Positions 1-7,269 of a DNA stretch of 39,118 bases are shown here, in pieces (position 1 is the stretch's first letter; each line of letters begins with the position of its first letter). The stretch comes from an uncultured Clostridia bacterium (lineage in GTDB: Bacteria; Bacillota; Clostridia; TANB77; CAG-508). The stretch is from contig CANQXD010000014.1 of assembly GCA_947627755.1 (NCBI GenBank), positions 1 through 39,118 on the forward strand. Reading direction: 5' to 3'. The notes under the pieces were generated by a model. The model had not been told where the DNA came from. It saw only the letters and a program-made list of their open reading frames with translations, and searched no databases. A program made the translations under genes and the position numbers.

Positions 1-420
1 AAGTACATATTTACATTATTTAACAGTTTTAAAAATTAGATTTTGAAACTGTTATTAATCATGCAAATTTTTATCTAACAAATTATTAAACAAATTTTTT
101 AGAAAAACTATTGACAATTAATAGTTAGTCTTTCTTTAAGAATATATTAATAAATGTAAGTTTTTTAATATATGCTTACTTTCGTAAAATATTATACGAG
201 AGAATGTTAAAATATGTGATTAAAGGAAAATCAAATAACAAAAAATATTAGTACAAACAAAATAGTTAATGATATAATAAATTTACCAACAAAATTATAG
301 TTGAATATCGTCTAAAAAATAGAAAGGCGAAAAATCGAAAATCAGACTTTAAATAGAAAAGGTAACGTAAGAAAAATAATTTACGTTCAAAGCAAATATA
401 GAAAAGGAAAGTGATGAAAA
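1..420. other. AT-rich intergenic region before the first gene
   Basis: I see no convincing gene here. There is a weak hairpin at 22-53 (arms AACAGTTT and AAACTGTT), a TTGACA at 111-116 without a well placed -10 box, and a TATAAT at 273-278 that could be the -10 box of the following gene although its -35 region is poor. The short minus-strand reading frame in this stretch is extremely Phe/Leu rich, as expected for chance translation of A-rich DNA. Confidence 0.5.
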
Positions 421-1569
421 ATGAATAAAAAGAAAATAATAATAATTTTAGTAATAATACTTGTGATAACAATTGCGCTTAGCATTATTACATTCACAGG
501 AATAGGGACAGAAATTAGAAGTTATTTAAAATATAAAATAATGGTGCCAAAAGAAGTAGTTTCTTTTGAAGAAAAAGAGCATATTACAATAACATATACA
601 TATCAATTGCAAAATGAAAAATTCGACATAGACGTAACGAATGAAGAATTAATAAAAATAATCAAAGATAACATCAACAATAAAAAATTAGAAAATTATT
701 CAGGACTAATTGGCTTAGCCGTAATGGGAACCTACAAAGTAGAATTAGATGAAAACACAAGCTTTGCCTTTGATTATGAGGATGATGATGGATATGTAAT
801 GATGCATCATAATGAAAAACAATTCCTTACAAAAATAGAACCAAAAATATTAAGTAAAATAGTAGCAATTGTAGATGAAAAACTAACAGAAAATATTCAA
901 ATGTTTAAAACAGAAAAAATGACAATTACCAATAAAGAAGGAAAACAGATAGAAATAAATAGAAAAACAGCAATAGATTACCTATTAGAACAATGTAAAG
1001 ATATTACATCAGAAGAAATAATAGATGAACTAAATATAGTAGCACCAGACTATAGAATAAAATTTAATGATGAAGTAGAGATTTTTAAATATAACCAAAG
1101 TGGGCAGGGATTTCTATTAAAAAATGGAAATTTAAATAGAGCTTATGGATTAGAAGGTTTTAATACTTTTTTAGAAAATGCTTTTGAAAATTTAGAAGAA
1201 AAGGAAAAAATGTTTACAGCAGATAAAATTACTATTACAAGTAAAGATAAATCTATGGAAATAACAGATGAAGCTGTCATTGAAAAAATAACAACTCCTT
1301 TAATCTATTCTGACATACAAGAGCGAGATTGGCTTGAAAATCATGATATTACAGAAGAATATGAAAATGGAATCAAAATTAAAATCAATACTTGTGAATT
1401 TTTAATTCCAGGGAAAATAGGATATGTTACAATAGGCAACCGATATATTATGACAGAAGATAAAAAGATAAAATTATGTTTTCCATTACAAGACATAGAA
1501 AAGTACGTAAATGAATTATTAGGAAACAAACAAGAAAAAACAACAGGACCGGTTAGCATTGCTATATAA
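421..1569 (+). CDS. membrane-anchored protein of unknown function with three tandem repeats
   Basis: I do not recognise this 382-residue protein. Residues 6-28 form one hydrophobic N-terminal segment preceded by MNKKK, so it is probably a signal anchor with the rest outside the membrane. The exterior part seems to contain three divergent repeats of about 100 residues (roughly 50-155, 160-262, 265-368). Each opens with an ITI-type strand, has a Lys/Glu-rich helix, and closes with a strand pair and a helix containing Leu and Ile. This repeat reading is by eye. The start ATG follows an AAAGGAAAGTGATG stretch with a purine-rich ribosome binding site. The next gene lies 75 bases downstream and also encodes an N-terminally anchored protein, so the two may be co-transcribed up to the terminator at 2563. 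No catalytic motif was seen. Confidence 0.75.
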   Translation: MNKKKIIIILVIILVITIALSIITFTGIGTEIRSYLKYKIMVPKEVVSFEEKEHITITYTYQLQNEKFDIDVTNEELIKIIKDNINNKKLENYSGLIGLAVMGTYKVELDENTSFAFDYEDDDGYVMMHHNEKQFLTKIEPKILSKIVAIVDEKLTENIQMFKTEKMTITNKEGKQIEINRKTAIDYLLEQCKDITSEEIIDELNIVAPDYRIKFNDEVEIFKYNQSGQGFLLKNGNLNRAYGLEGFNTFLENAFENLEEKEKMFTADKITITSKDKSMEITDEAVIEKITTPLIYSDIQERDWLENHDITEEYENGIKIKINTCEFLIPGKIGYVTIGNRYIMTEDKKIKLCFPLQDIEKYVNELLGNKQEKTTGPVSIAI

Positions 1570-1644
1570 ATATTAGTAGGAAAGTAAAGCCAAAACGAAG
1601 TATTTCAAAATTAAATTGATAAATAAGAAAGAAGTGAGGTAAAT

Positions 1645-2562
1645 ATGGAAAAAAATATCAAAATAAGTGGAAAAATAATTATTTTCATAGTAGCAATTTG
1701 CATCATAGTTATTTTGGCAACAATTATTTATGCGCTTAATATATTAGAAGATAAAAAACAAAGTGGAGAAGGTAGCACGCAAGATATTGAAATAATTAAC
1801 TATGAAGGAACTTTTCAAGCAAGAGGAGTCGTGGTTCGAGCAGAAGGCAATATCTTTACTCTTATGCCAATTATAGCAAACGAAGAATATAGAAATGAAG
1901 AAAACTTTTATATTGAAAATAGTCAAGTACAAAATTTAAAACAAGACCAAGAAGTAATAGTCACTTTCCACTATCGTAAATCTTCTAATGAAAACTTTAC
2001 TTATGAGCCAATAGTAGAAAAAGTAGAAATTCTAAAAGAAAAAAGTGATATTGAAATTCCAATAGATGTATTAGTAAAGGCTTATAGTACAAAAGAAAAT
2101 GTTACAGTTACAATAGACAAAGAGAAAAGTAATAACAAACAAATTGTATTTACTATAACAGATAAAAATGAATTAAAATATGATTATTCTACTATGAAAT
2201 ATAATTTGTATAGGTACAATGCACCACCAGACAAACAAGAAGTAATATATACTGAAAATGGAGCATCTACATCTGGATATAATCAATGGCCAGAACTTAC
2301 AAAGATAGCAGAGATTTCAAATCAAGCAAATTATACTTTAAATGAAAATGGACAAATAGAGGTAATAATTGATTGGTCTAAAATGTATGGAGAATTAAAA
2401 GAAGAAAAATATCGTTTCACACTTTCTACAGTAAATAGTTTAAGACAAAGTATTACAAATCCAAATGCGCAAGAATACCCTTATGATGGCGTTATGATAA
2501 ATATTAACTTTAACATAGATGCCAATGGAAAAGTAGAGTTTGGAGAGATAGAAATACACTAG
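1645..2562 (+). CDS. membrane-anchored protein of unknown function
   Basis: This 305-residue protein has one N-terminal hydrophobic segment (about residues 10-31, IIIFIVAICIIVILATIIY) after a Lys-rich start, then an acidic, mainly beta-predicted exterior part. Residues about 53-118 resemble an OB-like or beta-barrel stretch (repeated G-x-V-V-R and E-V-I-V-T strands). The C-terminal half is rich in Asn, Tyr and Thr. I cannot assign a family. The ATG follows a GAAGTGAGGT ribosome binding site. It sits in the same direction as the preceding anchored protein and ends directly at a strong terminator, so the two form a small unit separate from recG. Confidence 0.75.
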   Translation: MEKNIKISGKIIIFIVAICIIVILATIIYALNILEDKKQSGEGSTQDIEIINYEGTFQARGVVVRAEGNIFTLMPIIANEEYRNEENFYIENSQVQNLKQDQEVIVTFHYRKSSNENFTYEPIVEKVEILKEKSDIEIPIDVLVKAYSTKENVTVTIDKEKSNNKQIVFTITDKNELKYDYSTMKYNLYRYNAPPDKQEVIYTENGASTSGYNQWPELTKIAEISNQANYTLNENGQIEVIIDWSKMYGELKEEKYRFTLSTVNSLRQSITNPNAQEYPYDGVMININFNIDANGKVEFGEIEIH

Positions 2563-2597
2563 AAAAAATGAACAAGTCAAAGCTTGTTCATTTTTTT
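2563..2597 (+). terminator. Rho-independent terminator
   Basis: The arms AATGAACAAG and CTTGTTCATT enclose a short loop and are followed by a run of T. The hairpin begins at the stop codon of the preceding gene and separates it from recG. Confidence 0.85.
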
Positions 2598-2639
2598 ATT
2601 TTATGATATAGTTTGAATAGAAAAAATGAAGGAGAAGCT

Positions 2640-4695
2640 ATGCAAGGTTTAGAAAAAGAAATACAATTTATAAAAGGAGTTGGCCCACAAAGAGCAGCAC
2701 TTATGCACAAACTTGGTATTGATACATTAGAAGATTTAATCACCTACTATCCAAGAGACTATGAAGATAGAAGTAAGCCAAAGAAAATTGCTTATTTAGA
2801 GCATGGAGAAGAAGCTTTAATTGAAGCAATGGTCGTATCACGTATGAGTGAGCAAAGAATAAGAAAAAATATGACAATTTACAAACTAATTGTGCGAGAT
2901 GAAACAGGAACTTGTATGCTTACTTGGTTCAACCAAAGTTATTTAAAAAATAAATTTGTATTAGGACAAAAATATAAATTCTATGGAAAAGTATCTATGC
3001 AATATGGAAAAATAGAAATGAATTCGCCTGTATATGATAGCGAGCAAACCAGCAAAAATACAGGAAAAATCATTCCTATTTATCCTGCAACTTTTGGACT
3101 TACACAAACAACAATTAGACAAGTAATTGAAAATGGACTAAATGTAGCAAAAGAAGAAAATTTATTAGAAGAGACCTTGCCAGACTATATATTAAAAGAA
3201 TATCATTTAGAAAATAGAGAAGAAGCAAATATGCAAATTCATTTTCCAAAAGACTTTCAAAGCTTTGAAATAGCAAGAAAAAGGCTAGTATTTGAAGAAT
3301 TACTTGCAATGCAATTAGCTCTAATCAGTCTAAAAAATCAATATACCAAAGAAGAAAAAGGAATTGCTTTTTCAAAAGACGTCAAAATGTCAGATGTTAT
3401 AAATGAACTTCCTTTCAAGCTAACGAAAGCCCAATTAAAAGTATTAGAAGAAATAGATAACAACATGGAAGGCGAAAAGCCAATGAATAGGTTGCTTCAA
3501 GGAGATGTAGGATCACGGAAAAACAGTTGTGGCTATGATAGCAGCATACAAAGCAGTAAAATGTGGCTATCAAGTAGCAGTAATGGCACCAACAGCCATT
3601 CTTGCTACACAACATTTATCTTCCTTTGAAGAAATTTTAGGAAAGTATGGTATTAGAACAGAACTTTTAATAGGAAGTGTTAGCAAAAAGAAAAAAGAAG
3701 AATTATTAGAACGACTAAAAAATGGGCAAATCGATATTTTAATTGGAACTCATGCTTTACTAGAAGAAAATGTGGTATTTCAAAAATTAGGACTAGTCGT
3801 TACAGATGAGCAACATCGTTTTGGCGTAAGACAAAGAAGCATAATTGCTAATAAAGGAGAAAATCCAGATGTTTTAGTTATGAGTGCAACACCAATTCCA
3901 AGAACTTTGGCTCTAATTTTATATGGTGACCTAGACATTTCCATTATTGATGAATTGCCACCAAATAGAAAGAAAATTGATACATTTGCAGTAACCAAAG
4001 CAATGGAGCAAAGGGTAAATAACTTCATCAAAAAACAAATAGGAGAAGGCAGACAAGCATATATTGTTTGCCCATTAGTAGAAGAAAACGAAGAAATTGA
4101 TGCAAAAGCAGTTTTAGAACTTGCAGAAAGATATAAAACAGAAGTATTTCCAGAATTAAGAGTAGAATATTTACACGGCAAAATGAAACCAAAAGAAAAA
4201 GATGCCATTATGCAAGAATTTAAAGAAGGAAACATTGATATTTTAATTTCAACTACAGTAATTGAAGTAGGCGTAAATGTTCCAAATGCTAGTATTATGG
4301 TAGTAGAAAATGCTGAACGCTTTGGACTTGCCCAGCTTCACCAATTAAGAGGAAGAGTAGGAAGAGGAGAATATCAATCATATTGTATTTTAAAATACCA
4401 AGGAAATTCAGATGTCATTAGGCAAAGAATGAAAACTATGCAAGAAACAAACGATGGATTTGTTATTGCAGAAAAAGACTTAGAATTAAGAGGAAGCGGA
4501 GAATTTTTTGGAACCAAACAACATGGTATTCCAGAATTTAAAATTGCTAATTTATTTCAAGATATGCCAATTCTAAAAGTGGTGCAAGGACTAGCTATAA
4601 AAATAGAACAAGAAGATCCAAAATTGGAATTAGAGAAAAATGAATTATTAAATAAATTGGTAGAGAAAAAATTTAGCAATCGAATTGAAATTTAA
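2640..4695 (+). CDS. recG: ATP-dependent DNA helicase RecG, interrupted by a one-base frameshift
   Basis: RecG remodels stalled replication forks and Holliday junctions. The N-terminal part (to about residue 290) has the helix-hairpin-helix-like GVGPQRA segment and the OB-fold wedge domain. The helicase part carries DEQHRFG (about residue 389), SATPIPRT, ISTTVIEVGVNVPNA and QLRGRVGR. The reading frame breaks inside the Walker A motif. The codons run GGA GAT GTA GGA TCA, then an extra C at 3516, then GGA AAA ACA. Removing that base restores GDVGSGKT and a continuous protein of about 685 residues, the usual RecG length. I chose ATG 2640 because AAGGAG at 2629-2634 sits five bases upstream; an in-frame ATG at 2613 lacks such a site. 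The gene is otherwise intact, so either the mutation is very recent or the base is a sequence error. Confidence 0.93.
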
Positions 4696-4730
4696 AGTAA
4701 TAAAAATTTACATAAAATATACAAATAATA

Positions 4731-4759
4731 TTGACAATCTTATTTTGATATGTTAAGAT
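4731..4759 (+). promoter_or_regulatory. sigma-A-type promoter for the AntA leader
   Basis: TTGACA at 4731-4736 and TAAGAT at 4754-4759 are 17 bases apart, with TG one base before the -10 box (extended -10). Confidence 0.75.
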
Positions 4760-4777
4760 GGCGAATAACAAATAAGG

Positions 4778-4857
4778 TTTGCTAATTAGAGAGCAAATAA
4801 AATAAAGTCTAATGAACAAATATTTAATAGGGGGCTAATTATAAAATTAGTCCCTTT
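4778..4857 (+). promoter_or_regulatory. leader with terminator hairpin upstream of the antirepressor gene (possible attenuator)
   Basis: Between the promoter at 4731 and the gene at 4882 lies a terminator-like hairpin: GGGGCTAATT (4831-4840) pairs with AATTAGTCCC and is followed by TTTTT. A first, smaller hairpin (TTTGCT at 4778-4783 with AGCAAA at 4792-4797) contains GCTAATTA, an exact copy of part of the terminator's 5' arm (4834-4841). The 3' arm of the terminator could therefore pair with either copy. This fits attenuation or a short RNA ending here, with read-through into the gene. The regulatory reading is inference; I recognise no known riboswitch. Confidence 0.5.
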
Positions 4858-4881
4858 TTGAGTGAAAAGGAGGAATGAAAT

Positions 4882-5568
4882 TTGGAAAAAGACTTAAAGC
4901 TAGTAGAGGAAGATATTGTGCCTATTTATGAAAATAAGCAAGGAGAGAGATTGATTGATGCAAGAGAATTACATGGTGCTTTACAAAGTAAAAGACAGTT
5001 TGCAAATTGGATAAAACAACGAATAGAGCATTATAAATTTAAAGAAAACCAAGATTTTTTCACGTTTAACAAATTTGTTAAACGTGACCAAAATGACAAT
5101 TTAGGAAACAAGAGCAAAGAATATTATATTACAATTGATATGGCAAAAGAGTTATGTATGATAGAAAATAATGAAATAGGAAGAAAAATACGTAAATATT
5201 TTATAGAAATTGAAAAGAGATATAGAACTATTATAGAATCTCCTCAAACTATTTTTGATATAATGCATTATAGTAACTTTATTGGTGCAATTGCAAGAAC
5301 ATTAGGAATGAAAATATCTTATAAACATTATTACGAAGATGAAAAAATAGCTATTGTACCAGATATCTCAAAAGGAAATCAATATTATCAAGTTTATTAT
5401 AAACCACAAGCAGTAGAAGAAATTATCAAATGGTTTAAGCAAAATAAGGAAGATATAGAGTATAAAATTATTTATGAAAGAAATACAAAACATGGAGAAA
5501 AAGGAAAAATAAAAGAACAAGGGTTTAAAATAGAAAATATTTGCTATAAAATAAAAGAAGAAAAATAG
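4882..5568 (+). CDS. AntA/AntB-type antirepressor domain protein
   Basis: Residues about 10-110 match the AntA antirepressor domain known from phages: LIDARELHGAL, then a segment rich in W-I-K-Q-R-I, ENQDFFTF, and YYITIDMAKELCMIE. Residues 110-228 form a different C-terminal domain that I cannot name (Tyr/Lys rich, IMHYSNFIGAIARTLGMK). Phage antirepressors usually inactivate repressors or control lysogeny. Here no other phage gene is nearby, so it may be a domesticated or remnant gene. The start is TTG at 4882, nine bases after AAGGAGG (4867-4873). A terminator-like hairpin stands between promoter and gene, and a perfect 26-base palindrome lies inside the coding region at 5061-5086. Confidence 0.8.
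   Translation: MEKDLKLVEEDIVPIYENKQGERLIDARELHGALQSKRQFANWIKQRIEHYKFKENQDFFTFNKFVKRDQNDNLGNKSKEYYITIDMAKELCMIENNEIGRKIRKYFIEIEKRYRTIIESPQTIFDIMHYSNFIGAIARTLGMKISYKHYYEDEKIAIVPDISKGNQYYQVYYKPQAVEEIIKWFKQNKEDIEYKIIYERNTKHGEKGKIKEQGFKIENICYKIKEEK
5061..5086. repeat. perfect 26-base palindrome inside the antirepressor gene
   Basis: The half-site CACGTTTAACAAA is followed immediately by its exact reverse complement. It encodes the TFNKFVKR segment of the AntA domain. It may be an operator or hairpin, or simply follow from the amino acids required there. Confidence 0.6.
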
Positions 5569-5588
5569 TAGAAAACTTCTCCAAAGCC

Positions 5589-5617
5589 TTGACATTTACA
5601 TAAAAAAAGAATAAGAT
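5589..5617 (+). promoter_or_regulatory. sigma-A-type promoter for the aldose epimerase gene
   Basis: TTGACA at 5589-5594 and TAAGAT at 5612-5617 with 17-base spacing, 38 bases upstream of the ATG at 5655. Confidence 0.65.
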
Positions 5618-5654
5618 AATAGCAGAAAAAGTAGAAAAAAGGAGAAAGGCTTTT

Positions 5655-6524
5655 ATGCATACACAAATATTAACCTCGAAAGAGGGAGCCCAGCTTCTTA
5701 GTTTTAAAATCGATGGAGAAGAAAAAATTCACCAAGGGGAAGAATGTGTAAGTGAAAACGGAAAAGTATATTGGAAAAGACGCTGGCCAGTTTTATTTCC
5801 TACGGTTGGAAAATGTAAGCAAAACAAAACCATTATCAATGGAAAAACGTATGAAATGCAAGCAAACGGCTTCGTAAAAGATATGTCATTTGAGCCAATT
5901 AGTAAATTAGATAATTTTCACTCTTATCTTTTAAAAAGTGAAAACAAACTAATTGATAAATACCCATACAAATTTTCTTTACTTGTTACATATAGAACAG
6001 ATGGAAATAAATTAACAACTATATACAAAGTAACCAATGAAGGTGACGTAGATATGCCATTTGGAATTGGTTCAAAACCAGCTTTCCCTATTTCTTTCGA
6101 AGATTTAGAAAAAGGAAACTACTATTTAGAATTTGAAGAAGAGGAAGAAAAAATTCATTTTTTATATTTAGTTGATGGCTTAGTAGGAATTGAATATGCA
6201 AAAAACATAATGATAGACAAAAAAACAATTCCACTAGATTCTCATACTTTCGACCACGATGCACTTATTATGAAAGGGTTAAAATCAAAGAAAATTAGCT
6301 TAAAGAAAAAAGGAAGAAAAACACCAATTTTAAATTTGTACTTTGAAGGTTTCCCTTATCTTGCACTTTGGTCAAAACCAAAAGCACCATTTCTTAGTAT
6401 TGCACCATGTATGACAACAGCGGATAGCATAAATGGTTCTGGTGTCTTTAGGCAAAAAACAGATATTTTACTATTACCACCAAAGCAAGAATTTGAGTGT
6501 AAATTTACTGTAGAATTTTTTTAA
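5655..6524 (+). CDS. aldose 1-epimerase family protein, LacX-like
   Basis: The 289-residue protein belongs to the galactose-mutarotase-like fold, LacX type. Marks are the N-terminal GAQLLSFKIDGEE strand pair, the KRRWPVLFPTVGK segment typical of LacX-like proteins, QANGFVKDMSFE (equivalent to the HGFAR region of mutarotases, with Asn-Gly in place of His-Gly), the FGIGSKPAFPI strand, and the C-terminal FPYLALWSKPKAPFLSIAPC. Such proteins interconvert anomers of aldoses or sugar phosphates; the substrate here is unknown. The ATG is preceded by GGAGAAAGG. It has its own promoter and is followed 14 bases later by a small membrane protein gene, probably in the same transcript. Confidence 0.87.
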   Translation: MHTQILTSKEGAQLLSFKIDGEEKIHQGEECVSENGKVYWKRRWPVLFPTVGKCKQNKTIINGKTYEMQANGFVKDMSFEPISKLDNFHSYLLKSENKLIDKYPYKFSLLVTYRTDGNKLTTIYKVTNEGDVDMPFGIGSKPAFPISFEDLEKGNYYLEFEEEEEKIHFLYLVDGLVGIEYAKNIMIDKKTIPLDSHTFDHDALIMKGLKSKKISLKKKGRKTPILNLYFEGFPYLALWSKPKAPFLSIAPCMTTADSINGSGVFRQKTDILLLPPKQEFECKFTVEFF

Positions 6525-6538
6525 AAGGATGTATTAAT

Positions 6539-6739
6539 ATGGAAATAATAAAATTGATTGGTATGCTTATTGCCTTATTATTAGCAATGGTAGGAGTTAT
6601 TTGCATTTATGACGCAAGAAAACTAGCAAAAAAATATTTTAGTTTTCACGACCAAAATGAAGGAGCAAAATGGTTTAAAATAGGTGGATTTTTTGTAACT
6701 ATGATAGGAATAATAAGTTTATACTTCACTGTTGTATAA
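6539..6739 (+). CDS. small two-TM membrane protein of unknown function
   Basis: This 66-residue protein has hydrophobic segments at about 4-23 and 45-65, joined by a charged loop (DARKLAKKYFSFHDQNEGAKWFK). I do not know its function. The AAAAGGATG region provides a ribosome binding site, and the 14-base gap after the epimerase gene suggests co-transcription. The clean two-helix pattern and short intergenic gap make it a real gene. Confidence 0.7.
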   Translation: MEIIKLIGMLIALLLAMVGVICIYDARKLAKKYFSFHDQNEGAKWFKIGGFFVTMIGIISLYFTVV

Positions 6740-6786
6740 AAATATAAAAAAATTGCTAAAAAGTATAAAATAAAACACAAAAACCA

Positions 6787-6815
6787 GTTGCATAAAATAA
6801 AAAAATAGGGTATAA
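6787..6815 (+). promoter_or_regulatory. sigma-A-type promoter of the valS T-box unit
   Basis: TTGCAT at 6787-6792 and TATAAT at 6810-6815, spacing 17 bases; the T-box leader begins about 25 bases downstream. Confidence 0.75.
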
Positions 6816-6844
6816 TAAAACACATAGTAAAAAATAAAAAACAA

Positions 6845-7100
6845 AGAAAAAGAGGAGTATGTTTGAACTAACTAGAATAGAGAAAAGAAGCCAAAGGCTG
6901 AAAGCTTCTTATAGAATAGCAAACAGAAGGTAGCTTTGGAGTTAATATAGAGAAATAAAAAGTAACTATATTCGCGTTGCTAGCGTTAAAAAGCAAAATA
7001 AGAAAAATAAATAGAAGCATTTATATAATACTCTATTTATTTAACTTAAGGTGGTACCGTGAGAAATATGCTCGCCCTTAAATACAAGGGCGAGTTTTTT
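6845..7100 (+). promoter_or_regulatory. T-box riboswitch leader controlling valS
   Basis: The T-box sequence AAGGTGGTACCGTG is at 7048-7061, followed by a terminator hairpin (CTCGCCCTT 7071-7079 with AAGGGCGAG 7086-7094) and six T. Stem I is recognisable: the basal pairing AAAG (6847-6850) with CTTT (6934-6937), an AGTA element at 6856-6859, GTTTG (6861-6865) with CAAAC (6920-6924), and a distal hairpin AGAAGC/GCTTCT. The specifier position reads GTA at 6930-6932, followed by a purine, which is a valine codon and agrees with the downstream valS. T-boxes bind the cognate tRNA; uncharged tRNA stabilises the antiterminator and allows transcription. The specifier assignment is my own folding by eye. 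Confidence 0.93.
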
Positions 7101-7104
7101 GTTG

Positions 7105-7226
7105 GGTACCATTAGGGACGTTTCCTTTTGGTATATCTGTCCCTTTTGGTACTTTTATATTATCATTATAAAATTGAATATCCATTAGGGACAGATATAC
7201 CAAAAGGAAACGTCCCCAATGGTACC
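7105..7226. repeat. long imperfect palindrome (MITE/REP-like) between T-box and valS
   Basis: Arm 7105-7150 is nearly the exact reverse complement of arm 7181-7226 (about 42 of 46 positions), with a 30-base A+T-rich loop. Both ends are GGTACC. The arms contain GGGACGTTTCC, which recurs in the hairpin at 11079-11113. The element lies after the T-box terminator and before the valS ribosome binding site, so it is in the valS mRNA whenever read-through occurs. Short TAATGGT motifs follow at 7227-7250. Confidence 0.85.
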
Positions 7227-7269
7227 TAATGGTCACAAAAGGTAATGGTAACTAAAAGGAGGAAATTGT

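Noticed and set aside
4882-5568. A prophage region
   Set aside because: Only the AntA-type gene is phage-like; no integrase, structural or lysis genes and no attachment sites were seen.
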